DNA of 64,000 bases, taken from NCBI RefSeq assembly GCF_024679245.1, contig NC_090191.1:42363024-42427023 (forward strand), given 5' to 3'. The notes below the pieces were generated by a model. It was not told the origin of the DNA. It did no database searches and saw nothing but the letters and a program-made list of their open reading frames with translations. This document shows, piece after piece, positions 10,470 to 24,246 of this stretch. The DNA comes from Pseudorasbora parva. Its lineage: Eukaryota > Chordata > Actinopteri > Cypriniformes > Gobionidae. A program made the translations under genes and the position numbers. How positions within the stretch are numbered: position 1 is the stretch's first letter; each line of letters opens with the position of its first letter.

Positions 10470-11674
10470 TTAAAGGGGAGGAACACTCAGTTTCAGTCAA
10501 TCTCATGTCAATCTTGAGTACCTCTAGAGTAGTATTGCATCCTTCATATCTCCGAAAAGTCTTTAGTTTTATTATATTTATAAAAGAAATATGGGCTGTA
10601 CCGAGTCTTTCCGGAAAAAAACGAGCGGCTGGAGGCGTATCGTGTGGGCGGAGCTAAAGAATGACGAGCGCACAAAGCGGTGGCGTCCTCAAGCGTGGAG
10701 AAACCCATCGCTATCTCAGCTAATACAGATAATGATCCAGAATCATCCGGAGGCAGAAATAAACTGAACAGGAGAAACAGCAGCAGCAGGACGTCCGTCT
10801 CTGTGGTATGGACTGTATTTAGTGGCCTGTCAACATTTGTGTGTGTTTACTCGCAGTTTATGAGGACATGATTCGGTTTATGGACTATTGTATGCGACTA
10901 AACCTTAGCAGTAGCAAGCAGAACGGTTTAGCACGTCAGACTAGTGTAACGTTATACAGAGAACAGCAATGGAGTCCGTTAGCGCATTTGAATGAAGAAG
11001 CACGCGATCGTGTCGTTTACTGATGTTTACTCACGCGACGATAGCCGACAGCACAGACATCTGAAGCAGTTTAACTCACCGGCTGCTTCCAAAGCAGGAC
11101 CGAACCTTTACCGCTGGGACCGCTCCGTCAGAAACACACTTCTTTGGTATGATTTGGTGAAGTCCTGACAGCAGTGACCGTGGAGATCCACTTTGCGACG
11201 CGACTGAAGCGATGTTGTGAAGCTTTCCGTCATTTCTGCGTTCAAATCGGTTCAAATGCAGCGCTGCCTTCCCAGAATGCTGTGCTGAAGCGTTGAAGTC
11301 GCTCGACGTCACCCATAGGAATAAAGTGGAGCGCGGCGCGTCAGAAGTGTTCACGGACGACTGGATCTGCAGCTGAGAGTGTTTATGGGCGTGCGTTTCC
11401 TCTCTCGCTCTAGTCACGCACACACACCCTACCGGGAGAAGAGCCGTACGGCCCATACAAGGACCTTCCGCTCTATTAACGTCAAGCCGACCCATACTCG
11501 AAAAACACTCTCCGAAACTTGTGAGAAACCGGAAGGAGTATTTTTGACACAGAAATACTCCATCAAACGTCCAACATTAGTTTTTGAAACTTTGTCTATG
11601 TTTAGGATGGGAATCCAAGTCTTTAACAGTGAAAAGCTCAGTGTGCAGGAAACAGCATTTCACCGCCCCTTTAA
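10470..11674 (+). mobile_element. TTAA-flanked 1.2-kb element, copy 1
   Basis: The element runs from TTTTAAAGGGG (10468-10478) to the exact inverted match CCCCTTTAAAA (11666-11676), with TTAA at 10470-10473 and 11671-11674. A near-identical second copy is at 57333-58338. A degraded third has its left end at 51607 and right part at 52795. Copy 1 contains about 200 bp (about 10628-10828) missing from copy 2. Open frames inside (10680-10871, 10841-11023, 11076-11495 minus) show no transposase motif. The internal junctions GTGGTATGG (10806) and TTTACTCGCAG (10857) look like splice sites, perhaps a relic of a gene in the parent element. Confidence 0.8.
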
Positions 11675-11676
11675 AA

Positions 11677-11870
11677 TCTTAATTTTGTCCTAAAACTATC
11701 TGTTGATTATTGTTGCTCCTGCTGTTATTTCTTTTTTATCTGCTGTTACCCGGAGGCCTTCAGGCTCCTTTACAGATATAAAACAATGCTGTCATGAACA
11801 CTTAAATATTTATTTTACGTTTTTCCCCCAAAAATGAACAGCCTGGTATAATAAACAACCATGTATTTTT
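11677..11870. other. AT-rich intergenic sequence
   Basis: Short spacer between two inverted-repeat elements; nothing recognised. Confidence 0.5.
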
Positions 11871-12327
11871 AACACCGGTGTCTTGACAAATCCTGTCCGC
11901 CTGTGAAATCGTGTCCGCTTATAGGACCAAAGAGCGATTCTATTGGCTGAAAGAACTGTTAAAGGGTAATCTGTTCAGAGCCTGATTACAATTCTAACAA
12001 AATCGCGTTTTGATTTTCGCTGTTTAAATTGTGTTAAAATAGTCTTTAATGTCTTACAAATCATATGTTTCATATACTAGTAGTATATAACTGAAGCTAT
12101 AAGTGCTTGTATAAGTATTTAAGATATATACAAGCATATCTTGTATATAATCTATTTATTTTGTGGACCTGTTCTGCATATTACTGTTTTTTTATTCTTA
12201 ATTATTTACTTTATAGGTACATTACTGTGTTATGATTTTGTATTGGTAGTATTACTTATCAGTTAAAGTAATTCAGAACAGGTTTTTGCTCCCATTATAG
12301 CAATCAATTACATATTTCAAAAAAATG

Positions 12328-12421
<94 letters not shown>

Positions 12422-12560
12422 AGTAGGGCAATGAATTCATAGTTTATTTTTAAACAATCGCTTGTCCAGAACCATGTTTAACAGCTTTTGATCAGGCATT
12501 TAAAACCGCTACCAGCGGACAGGGTTTCACTGGCGGACAGGATTTGTCATGACACCGGGT
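11871..12560. mobile_element. 690-bp element with 44-bp terminal inverted repeats
   Basis: The left terminus CCGGTGTCTTGACAAATCCT... (11875-11918) pairs with the right terminus (about 12515-12558) at 40 of 44 positions; both share GACAAATCCTGTCCGCC. The interior is AT-rich and carries a long GT array. No transposase is present, so it is non-autonomous. The superfamily is not clear from the ends. Confidence 0.8.
12330..12417. repeat. (GT)44 microsatellite
   Basis: A pure GT run inside the 690-bp inverted-repeat element. Confidence 0.98.
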
Positions 12561-12860
12561 ATAAAAAAACGAACTTTTGAATAGACATTTCAAAGGTTTT
12601 TATAATTATTAAACTATTAGTCTAAAGTCAAGATAACCAATTCCTCAAGTTGATGAAATGCATAAACTTGAACACAAATAAAACTTAATAAAACAGGCTG
12701 AAAGTGTGAGAATATTATTAATTTGTTGGAGACAAACAAGAAACAAATTTAATTTCCATTTATTAATTACATTTACAATTTACATTTTAAACATTTCATT
12801 ATTTTACCATTACAGTTGATCACTAACTAATAACTATAAAATCAAACAAGTGCAATTACA
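12561..12860. other. AT-rich intergenic sequence, no gene
   Basis: AT-rich spacer with no recognisable feature. Confidence 0.5.
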
Positions 12861-12893
12861 ATAAATAAATAGATAGATAGATAGATAGATAGA

Positions 12894-12936
<43 letters not shown>

Positions 12937-12937
12937 A
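12861..12937. repeat. (ATAG)n/(ATAA)n microsatellite
   Basis: ATAAATAAATAGATAGATAG... changing to ATAAATAA repeats; pure tetranucleotide structure. Confidence 0.95.
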
Positions 12938-12960
12938 AATTGTTCTGCTGTGGTAAAACT

Positions 12961-13217
12961 GTGGCAGAAATAATCTGCCGATGGGGTGAGAAAAATAATC
13001 TTGTTTTCTGTTTAAATTAAGATTATTTTTCTCACCCCATTGGCAGATTATTGATCTTATTTTAAGCAAAAACTCTCTCTTAATTTTGAGTTATTTTTCC
13101 CAAAACAAGACAATTACTTTTGCTTGTCTAGTAAATGTATCTTAATGTAAGAATTTTTAAATATTTTGACTAGAAACAAGACAAAAATACTAAGTAAGAA
13201 GCATTTTTTTGCAGTGT
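12961..13217. mobile_element. CACTGC fold-back MITE, left arm truncated
   Basis: A core palindrome is visible: ATCTGCCGATGGGGTGAG (12974 on) against CTCACCCCATTGGCAGAT (13031-13048). The full right arm follows, ending GACAAAAATACTAAGTAAG and GCATTTTTTTGCAGTG. The outer part of the left arm is missing. Confidence 0.85.
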
Positions 13218-13755
13218 ATGCCGCTTTAGAAGTGTGCTACCCATGTAGACTCACTAGGTTTCGGATTGGGAAGACTTTTGGAGCTGTGATCCCGGGAGAG
13301 GCCTTGAATGGGAAGAGAAGTCTTTGCTTGTTTTCGCTGGAATCGAGAACCTCCCTGAATAGTTTGGCGGCAGTCGAGGAAGTGGAGCGTTTCTAACCTT
13401 TATTCTGCACATCTGAGATAGAAATAACAATCAGTCCGCTGTCAGAGCGATGAATGTTCAGGGGAACGCACAAGAAAGGGCATATATTGAGCTGGAGACA
13501 ATTAATGTGAATGATCCGGAGGTCCAGAGAGAGAAGGTCCCTCAGCTGTCAGATCCCGCGCTGGGATAGAGATGCATGCAATATCCTGCCTTTATTTCAG
13601 CCTTATCAGACCTGCGAGATGTGCTGGAGGAGAGCAAGAGAGAATGATGATAGGAAAGTTTGCTTTCTTTTCAATGGAAGTTTGTTTCAGAAAAGGAATA
13701 AAAAAATAGAAAAGGGTAATTGCAACTATTTATCTCACAATTCGTGTGTTTACAT
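13218..13755. other. Non-repetitive sequence, no gene recognised
   Basis: Mixed-composition sequence. Open frames at 13166-13396 and 13511-13768 lack recognisable domains and the first starts in the neighbouring MITE. Confidence 0.5.
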
Positions 13756-16130
13756 TTCACAATTCTGAATTTTTCCTCATTCTGAGCTAACGTCTTTGAA
13801 TTCTGAGTTTACGTCTTTGAATTCTGAGTTTACGTCTTTGAATTCTGAGTTTACGTCTTAGAATCGTGAGTTTACGTCTTTGAATTCTGAGTTTACGTCT
13901 TTGAATTCTGAGTTTACGGCTTTGAATTCTGAGTTTACGTCTTTGAATTCTGAGTTTACGTCTTTGAATTCTGAGTTTACGGCTTTGAATTCTGAGTTTA
14001 CGGCTTTGAATTCTGAGTTTACGTCTTTGAATTCTGAGTTTACGTCTTTGAATTCTGAGTTTACGTATTGGAATTCTGAGCTTACGTATTGGAATTCTGA
14101 GTTTACGTCTTTGAATTCTGAGTTTACGTCTTAGAATCGTGAGTTTACGTCTTTGAATTCTGAGTTTACGTCTTTGAATTCTGAGTTTACATTTCACAAT
14201 TCAGAATTTTTCCTCATTCTGAGTTTACGTCTTTGAATCCTGAGTTTACGTCTTAGAATCGTGAGTTTACGTCTTTGAATTCTAAGTTTACGTCTTTGAA
14301 TTCTGAGTTTACGTCTTTGAATTCTAAGTTTACGTCTTTGAATTCTGAGTTTACGTCTTTGAATTCTGAGTTTACGTCTTTGAATTCTGAGTTTACGTCT
14401 TTGAATTCTGAGTTTACGTCTTTGAATTCTGAGCTTACGTATTGGAATTCTGAGTTTACATTTCACAATTCAGAATTTTTCCTCATTCTGAGTTTACGTC
14501 TTTGAATCCTGAGTTTACGTCTTTGAATTCTGAGTTTACGTCTTTGAATTCTGAGTTTACGTCTTTGAATTCTGAGTTTACGGCTTTGAATTCTGAGTTT
14601 ACGTCTTTGAATTCTGAGTTTACGTCTTTGAATTCTGAGTTTACGTATTGGAATTCTGAGTTTACATCTTGGAATTCTGAGCTTACGTATTGGAATTCTG
14701 AGTTTACATCTTGGAATTCTGAGTTTACGTATTGGAATTCTGAGTTTACGTCTTTGAATTCTGAGTTTACGTCTTAGAATCGTGAGTTTACGTCTTTGAA
14801 TTCTGAGTTTACGTCTTTGAATTCTGAGTTTACGTCTTAGAATTCTGAGTTTACGTCTTTGAATTCTGAGTTTACGTCTTTGAATTCTGAGTTTACGTCT
14901 TTGAATTCTGAGTTTACGTCTTAGAATCGTGAGTTTACGTCTTTGAATTCTGAGTTTACGTCTTTGAATTCTGAGTTTACGTCTTTGAATTCTGAGTTTA
15001 CGTCTTTGAATTCTGAGTTTACGTCTTAGAATTCTGAGTTTACGTCTTTGAATTCTGAGTTTACGTCTTTGAATTCTGAGTTTACGTCTTTGAATTCTGA
15101 GTTTACGGCTTTGAATTCTGAGTTTACGTCTTTGAATTCTGAGTTTACGTCTTTGAATTCTGAGTTTACGTATTGGAATTCTGAGCTTACGTATTGGAAT
15201 TCTGAGTTTACGTCTTTGAATTCTGAGTTTACGTCTTTGAATTCTGAGTTTACATTTCACAATTCAGAATTTTTCCTCATTCTGAGTTTACGTCTTTGAA
15301 TCCTGAGTTTACGTCTTAGAATCGTGAGTTTACGTCTTTGAATTCTAAGTTTACGTCTTTGAATTCTGAGTTTACGTCTTTGAATTCTAAGTTTACGTCT
15401 TTGAATTCTGAGTTTACGTCTTTGAATTCTGAGTTTACGTCTTTGAATTCTGAGTTTACGTCTTTGAATTCTGAGCTTACGTATTGGAATTCTGAGTTTA
15501 CATTTCACAATTCAGAATTTTTCCTCATTCTGAGTTTACGTCTTTGAATCCTGAGTTTACGTCTTAGAATCGTGAGTTTACGTCTTTGAATTCTAAGTTT
15601 ACGTCTTTGAATTCTGAGTTTACGTCTTTGAATTCTGAGTTTACGTCTTTGAATTCTAAGTTTACGTCTTTGAATTCTGAGTTTACGTCTTTGAATTCTG
15701 AGTTTACGTCTTTGAATTCTGAGTTTACGTCTTTGAATTCTGAGTTTACGGCTTTGAATTCTGAGTTTACGTCTTTGAATTCTGAGTTTACGTCTTTGAA
15801 TTCTGAGTTTACGTATTGGAATTCTGAGTTTACATCTTGGAATTCTGAGTTTACGTATTGGAATTCTGAGTTTACATCTTGGAATTCTGAGTTTACGTCT
15901 TTGAATTCTGAGTTTACGTATTGGAATTCTGAGTTTACGTCTTGGAATTCTGAGTTTACGTCTTGGAATTCTGAGTTTACGTATTGGAATTCTAAATTTA
16001 CCTCTTGGAATTCTGAGTTTACGTCTTGGAATTCTGAGTTTACGTATTGGAATTCTGAGTTTACGTCTCGAAGTTCTGACTTTTTTCCCCTCTAAATTCT
16101 GAGTTTACATCTCGCAATTATGAGTTTTTC
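13756..16130. repeat. 21-bp EcoRI-site minisatellite, about 110 copies, with higher-order punctuation
   Basis: The unit begins GAGTTTACGTC and ends GAATTCT; nearly every unit carries GAATTC. Variants are GAATCGT, TACGGCT, TACGTATTGG and TACATCTTGG. A different 30-bp phrase (TTTCACAATTCAGAATTTTT then CCTCATTCT) interrupts near 13755, 14190, 14460, 15253 and 15510, marking super-units of about 260-800 bp. Since 21 is a multiple of three, frames stay open on both strands (up to 265 codons: RKLRIQR / NSEFTSL); these are not genes. Confidence 0.97.
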
Positions 16131-17204
<1,074 letters not shown>

Positions 17205-17781
17205 AGCCCCTTTCACACTGCACGTCGGACCCGCAATATTCCCGGAGCATTGCCAGGTCGCCTTCTGTGTGAAAGCAACCACGTCCCGGGATTGATTACC
17301 GAATTCGACCCGGGTCGGGGACCTAGTAATATTGCGGGATTCGACCCGGGACGAGCGCTGTGTGAACAAAAGCCGAAACTAATGCCGCAACGTGTACATA
17401 GTTATCGTGCGACTCCTAGAGCTTGTTTTTTCAATAACACAACCCTGCAGTGCCAGAAGAGCTCGTCTGTGTTTTAAACGCAGAGAGTGTTCGTATACAA
17501 AAGAAACTAAAATTAAACAAGCAGAAATGAGCGCAAACTGGACACAAGTCGAGACCACGGAGCTCCTTACTATCCGCGCTGAAGCGGAGATCACTCGCCG
17601 TTATACGTCACATCAGGATGTCACGTGTCAACTCGACCCGGGACCGTTACGGGTTGTGTGTGAAAGCGCACATATTACGGTATGTCGCTGGCAGTGTGAA
17701 TGGACCAAATCTAGCGGCCCGGGAACAAATGCCGGGTCGCATTATCCGTGTATTTGCCGGAATCGCAGTGTGAAAGGGGCT
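17205..17781. mobile_element. 577-bp element with perfect 17-bp terminal inverted repeats
   Basis: AGCCCCTTTCACACTGC at 17205-17221 and its exact reverse complement at 17765-17781. The interior is CpG-rich and holds several GACCCGGG blocks. A frame at 17392-17814 contains MSANWTQVETTELLTIRAEA and EITRR, which resembles the start of a Myb/SANT-like domain found in accessory proteins of PIF/Harbinger transposons; this is a weak resemblance. No clear target duplication was found. Confidence 0.8.
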
Positions 17782-18407
17782 CACTTGATTTTAAACAGAT
17801 TAATTATGCTGTAAAACCGTTATCGAGCTGACGGAGAGTGAACTGACGACTTCTTTTAAACCATTAAAGTGCCGTAATGTGCTAAAACAGTGATATTAAC
17901 ACATCAAATTCAGTTTACACCTTTTTGATGATGCGTAATATATAAAGGCGAGTAGATGAAACGTTTCTTTATAATGAGTTTCGATGTGGAAAACACCTAG
18001 CGAGAAACCTTGTGTTGCACTAATATTCTGTGTTCATTTGCTTTCCTGTACAAAGTGTGCAATATAAATAAGGTGTATATTGAATTTGGTGTTTTAATAT
18101 CCCTGTCTTACTGCACTAATGCTGACTACAAACCTGTTATAAATGACTGGTGGGCAATGGAGGAGAGCCTTGTTTTGCCCTCCAGGTGGGCGTTCCTAAA
18201 AGCGTGTCGACACGTGAACACAGCGTTCCTATTCCTAGTGAAGAACAGACACAGGGAACTTTTCACCCCTGTCTAATTCTGAGCTCCATCCCAAACCCCA
18301 GTGAGCTGCTGTGCTGTATAACTGCAGACTAATTATAATTTAATACAATCAAAGTGTCTTATTATTGAGTGCAACAGTCAGATTGAAAATCCTATTCATT
18401 TTCTCCA
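17782..18407. other. Intergenic sequence, no gene recognised
   Basis: Nothing recognised. Overlapping open frames at 18010-18276 and 18150-18332 lack motifs. Confidence 0.5.
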
Positions 18408-18622
18408 TACACTCTTAAAAAAAAAATCTGCAGCAATGCCATATAAAAACCATTTCTGGCTCCCGAAAAATACCTTTCAGTGATAATTTCTTAAAAGAAC
18501 CATTTTTTTCTTAATTTTTAATATTCTAAAGAACCTCTTTCCACCATAAAGAACCTTTTCTGGTGATTAAAAGGTTCTTCGTGGAACCATCAATGCCAAC
18601 AAATAACTTTTATTGTAGTGTA
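18408..18622. mobile_element. AAGAACC-type dispersed MITE
   Basis: Phrases CTCTTAAAAAAAAAATCTGC, CAGCAATGCCATA, AAAGAACCATTT, AAAGAACCTTTTCTGG, AAAAGGTTCTTCGTGGAACC are typical of a very common teleost repeat that I recognise by text. The ends are approximate. Confidence 0.7.
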
Positions 18623-18889
18623 GGGAAACTAAAAATAATAACTTCTAAATCTTTTAAGATAAATTTACTGCAAACTACGAGGTTGTTGATCGATGATTTA
18701 TGCTTTTGCTGAAGCCATCAATTTACATTATCAAAATATTTTTAAAGAATTGTGTTGAAGGGGAACTTGTGTTGAAAAACTACATTACCCATGATGCTTT
18801 TCAGAAAATGACACCAAAATAGCTCCGCCCACTCCCACTAAGCAAAAACAAACAGTGATAGTATTCTGCAAATAGTAACATAGACCTTT
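18623..18889. other. AT-rich spacer
   Basis: No feature recognised. Confidence 0.4.
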
Positions 18890-19590
18890 TCCTCAGAATT
18901 CTGACTTCATCTCACAATTCAGATTTGTTTCCTTGGAATTCTGAGTTTACTTTTCGCAATTCTGACCTATTTCTCGGAATTCTGACTTTACATCTCACGA
19001 TTCAGATTTGTTTCCGGAATTCTGACTTTCCTTTTGAATTCCATTTATATCTCACAATTCTGACATATTTCTCGGGAATTCTGACTTTGCATCTCGCAAT
19101 TCAGTTTTTTTTCTGGAATTCTGACTTTCCTTTGAATTCCGACTTTATATCTCACAATTCAGACCTATTTCTCAGAATTCCGACTTTACATCTCACAATT
19201 CAGATTTTTTCCTCGGAATTCTGACTTTCCTTTGAATTCCGACTTTATATCTCACAATTCTGACATATTTCTCGGAATTCTGACTTTACGTCTCACGATT
19301 CAGATTTGTTTCTGGAATTCTGACTTTCCTTTGAATTCCAACTTTATATCTCACAATTCAGACCTATTTCTCGGAATTCCGACTTTACATATCACAATTC
19401 AGATTTTTTCCTCGGAATTCTGACTTAGCATCTCGCAATTCAGTTTTTTCCTTTGAATTCAGTTCACATTTCGCAATTCAGTTTTTTCCATGCAATTCTT
19501 AGTTTACCTTTTGCCATTCTGTTTGCTTTTCTCCAGAATTCTGAGCTTACATCTTGCAATTCTGACTTTTTTTCATCATTTTTAATTTGT
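18890..19590. repeat. Second EcoRI-site minisatellite array, diverged
   Basis: Repeats of GGAATTCTGACTTTACATCT then CACAATTCAGATTTTTTCCT form a longer compound unit (about 70-100 bp) related to the interrupting phrase of the 13.8-kb array. More degenerate than the first array. Confidence 0.92.
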
Positions 19591-20422
<832 letters not shown>

Positions 20423-20597
20423 GGCCACATCTGACATTTTCCTGCATTTCTGAACTTCTGTGTTCTATCCGTCTGTTGAAAGCCATTTGTATTTTGTCTT
20501 TGTAATTGTTACAAATATTAGGTTAAATATATATTCAAAGGCATTTCATACTCTACAAACCATTACTGTCCAAAATCATTAAAAGGCTGAAAAAAAA

Positions 20598-21142
20598 TCC
20601 TGACTTTCCTCGGAATTCTGAGTTTACATCTCTCAATTCTGACTTTTTTCCTCTGAATTCTGAGTTTACATCTTGGAATTCTGAGTTTAAACCTCGGAAT
20701 TCTGAGTTTACTCGGAATTCTGAGTTTACATTTTGGAATTCTGAGTTTACATCTCTCAATTCTGACTTTTTCTCACGGAATTCTGCATTTGCACCTCGGA
20801 TTTCTGAGTTTACGTCTCGGAATTCTGCATATAGGTCTCGGGATTCTGACTTTACATTTTGGAATTCTGACTTTTTTTCCCAGAATTCTGAGTTTACGTC
20901 TCGGAATTCTGCATTTACGTCTCGGAATTCTGACTTTACGTCTCGGAATTATGCATTTACGTCTCGCAATTCTGCATTTACATCTCGGAATACTGAGTTT
21001 ACATCTCTCAATTCTGATTTTTTTCCCCCTCAGAATTCTGCATTTACATCTCGGAATTCTGCATTTACATCTTGAAATTCTGACTTTTTTTCTGGAATTC
21101 TGAGTTTACATCTTGGAATTCTGTCTTTATATCTCGGAAAAG
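20598..21142. repeat. Third EcoRI-site minisatellite array
   Basis: Units such as CTCGGAATTCTGAGTTTACA and CTCGGAATTCTGCATTTACG, about 21 bp, with longer CTGACTTTTTTTC phrases between. Related to the arrays at 13.76-16.13 and 18.89-19.59 kb. Confidence 0.93.
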
Positions 21143-21599
21143 AAGTACAGCGAGGCATGATTTCGGCCTCTGTGCTCGCGCTGGCCAGTGGAGAAGCGGC
21201 CAAAGAAAGCTTAAATGCTCTGTCATTTAAAAAAATAGCACAACGGCGAGTGTGTCGAGAATAAATACCTGCCCAAACGGACGAGGCATGCAAACTAATT
21301 TAAAACCAACAGAACTATCGACGACGCAAAATGAATTGAATTCAAAGAAAATAAAATAAAGACAACAATAAGAAAAGAACAAATGTGCATCTTCTCATGA
21401 CATTCGAGTTTATACAGTTCTGTTGTGTCCATGAACAGACCCAAGCTATTCCCAGATAATCACTTTACCTCTACCATACCTATAACAGACTTGGATCATT
21501 TGTAAATTCTGTCTGTCATCCTTTCTTGCGTTGTGTTGAGCCTTCACTTGGATAGCCTGAATAGCCCACAGTCATTTGGTCATTTTAGAATGTTAAGTT
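21143..21599. other. Intergenic sequence, no gene recognised
   Basis: Nothing recognised. Confidence 0.45.
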
Positions 21600-21758
21600 C
21601 TACTTCTGTTGTTATTGTGGTGAAAGTAACTCAAAAGTCATACAGGAGTAATGTAACGCATTACAGTTCTGAGACAGTAATATTGTAATGTAAAGAAATA
21701 CTTTTAAATAACAGTAACAAGTAATCTATAATGTATTACAGTTTGGAAGTAACTTGCA
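21600..21758. repeat. GTAACGCATTACAG-type dispersed repeat fragment
   Basis: AGTAATGTAACGCATTACAG, GTAATATTGTAATGTAAAG, AACAGTAACAAGTAATCTA: text of a common teleost repeat related to hAT-type termini. Boundaries uncertain. Confidence 0.5.
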
Positions 21759-21761
21759 CGA

Positions 21762-21762
<1 letters not shown>

Positions 21763-21799
<37 letters not shown>

Positions 21800-21993
21800 G
21801 CCTGACGCTCTGAGAAGCAACTAATTTTTGGTGTGTGTGTGTGTGTTTTGCCTGACGCTCTGAGACGCCACTGATTTATGGTGTGTGTGTGTGTGTGTGT
21901 GTGTGTTTCGCCTGACGCTCTAAGACGCCACTCATTTATGGTGTGTGTGTGTGTGTGTGTTTCGCCTGACGCTCTGAGACGCCACTCATTTAT

Positions 21994-22038
<45 letters not shown>

Positions 22039-22121
22039 CGTCTGACGCTCTAAGACGCCACTCATTTATGGTGTGTGTGTGTGTGTGTTTCACCTGACGC
22101 TCTGAGACGCCACTCATTTAT

Positions 22122-22156
<35 letters not shown>

Positions 22157-22542
22157 CGTCTGACGCTCTAAGACGCCACTCATTTATGGTGTGTGTGTGT
22201 GTTTTTCGCCTGACGTTCTGAGACGCCACTCATTTATGGTGTGTGTGTGTGTGTGTTTTGCCTGACGCTCTGAGACGGCACTCATTTATATGGTGTGTGC
22301 GTGTGTGTGTGTTTCGCCTGACGCCATGAGACGCCACTCATTTATGGTGTGTGTGTGTGTGTTTCACCTGACGCTCTGAGACGCCACTCATTTATGGTGT
22401 GTGTGTGTGTGTGTTTCGTCTGACGCTCTAAGACGCCACTCATTTATGGTGTGTGTGTGTGTTTTTCGCCTGACGTTCTGAGACGCCACTCATTTATGGT
22501 GTGTGTGCTTTGCCTAACGCTCTGAGACGCCACTCATTTATG

Positions 22543-22580
<38 letters not shown>

Positions 22581-22759
22581 CGCCTGACGCTCTGAGACGC
22601 CACTCATTTATGGTGTGTGTGTGTGTTTTTCGCCTGACGTTCTGAGACGCCACTCATTTATGGTGTGTGTGCTTTGCCTAACGCTCTGAGACGCCACTCA
22701 TTTATGATGTGTGTGTGTGTGTGTGTTTCACCTGACGCTCTGAGACGCCACTCATTTAT

Positions 22760-22798
<39 letters not shown>

Positions 22799-23195
22799 GT
22801 GTGTGTGTTTCGTCTGACGCTCTAAGACGCCACTCATTTATGGTGTGTGTGTGTGTTTTTCGCCTGACGTTCTGAGACGCCACTCATTTATGGTGTGTGT
22901 GTGTGTGTTTTGCCTGACACTCTGAGACGGCACTCATTTATATGGTGTGTGCGTGTGTGTGTGTTTCGCCTGACGCCATGAGACGCCACTCATTTATGGT
23001 GTGTGTGTGTGTGTGTTTCACCTGACGCTCTGAGACGCCACTCATTTATGGTGTGTGTGTGTGTGTGTTTCGTCTGACGCTCTAAGACGCCACTCATTTA
23101 TGGTGTGTGTGTGTGTTTTTCGCCTGACGTTCTGAGACGCCACTCATTTATGGTGTGTGTGCTTTGCCTAACGCTCTGAGACGCCACTCATTTAT

Positions 23196-23238
<43 letters not shown>

Positions 23239-23420
23239 CGCCTGACGCTCTGAGACGCCACTCATTTATGGTGTGTGTGTGTGTTTTTCGCCTGACGTTC
23301 TGAGACGCCACTCATTTATGGTGTGTGTGCTTTGCCTAACGCTCTGAGACGCCACTCATTTATGATGTGTGTGTGTGTGTGTGTTTCGCCTGACGCTCTG
23401 AGACGCCACTTATTTATGAG

Positions 23421-23461
<41 letters not shown>

Positions 23462-23672
23462 TGTGTGTGTGTTTTTCGCCTGACGCTCTGAGACGCCACT
23501 CATTTATGATGTGCGTGTGTGTGTGTGTTTCGCCTGACGCTCTGAGACGCCACTCATTTATGATGTGCGTGTGTGTGTGTGTTTCGCCTGACGCTCTGAG
23601 ACGCCACTCATTTATGATGTGCGTGTGTGTGTGTGTTTCGCCTGACGCTCAGAGACGCCACTCATTTATGAG

Positions 23673-23717
<45 letters not shown>

Positions 23718-23832
23718 GCCTGATGCTCTGAGACGACACTCATTTATGATGTGTGTGTGTGTGTGCGTGTGTTTAGCCTGACGCTCTGAGACGCCAATCA
23801 TTTATGATTTGTGTGTGTGTGTGTGTTTTGCC
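21763..23832. repeat. Composite satellite: about 36 copies of a constant core separated by variable (GT)n
   Basis: Each unit has a core TTTCGCCTGACGCTCTGAGA then CGCCACTCATTTATG and a GT array of about 8-50 nt. I count about 36 cores by eye. Core variants (CTCTAAGACG, GTTCTGAGACG, GCCATGAGACG, CCTAACGCTC, ACGGCACTCATTTATATGG) recur in the same order in several blocks, indicating duplication of multi-unit segments. Frames across it encode Thr/His or Cys/Val repeats. Confidence 0.96.
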
Positions 23833-24246
23833 ACTTTCCCAGGAAGTGATGATTTTATTCTCTTGAACATATTCATTCTGCTTTATTTGCAAATGTTTAA
23901 GGCCATATTCCAAAGTTAAATTTGCATCTTTGAATGGAAACTCTTGACACACATCAGACAGAGCAGAGCCGGTCGTCTCGTGAGCTGTGTGTTTTTAGGA
24001 AGTTCACCATTAATGAGGATGTACTTGACTAAAAAAATAACAGGTTATCATCTGCATATGAACACACTATAAAACTCCCACCTGATTAAAACCCCTTTGA
24101 ACGGGAGCCAAACACTTCATAAACAACCACAGACAGAATAATCCCACCGGCACGCTCGTGCTATGCTAATCGCCTGTAAACGCTGTCCTCTGACCTTTCC
24201 AATGGGAGCCTAAAGCAAAACTCCATGTTGTTTTCATTTACACCGC
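23833..24246. other. Non-repetitive segment, possible conserved non-coding sequence
   Basis: Clean sequence of about 410 bp with TTATTTGCAAATG (23881 on), TTAATGAGG and TGCTAATCG motifs. No coding signature. Together with 16.13-16.64 kb it is among the best candidates for regulatory DNA between mtpn and fam180a. Confidence 0.35.

Noticed and set aside
10680..11023. A two-exon gene joining 10680-10805 to 10858-11023 across splice-like borders
   Set aside because: It lies wholly inside a TTAA-flanked repeat, the second copy lacks the first part, and no known domain is encoded.
13787..16095. Long frames encoding RKLRIQR and NSEFTSL repeats
   Set aside because: Translations of the 21-bp minisatellite on both strands.
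21763..23832. CRISPR-like repeat-spacer array
   Set aside because: The spacers are GT microsatellite of variable length, no cas genes exist, and the genome is vertebrate.
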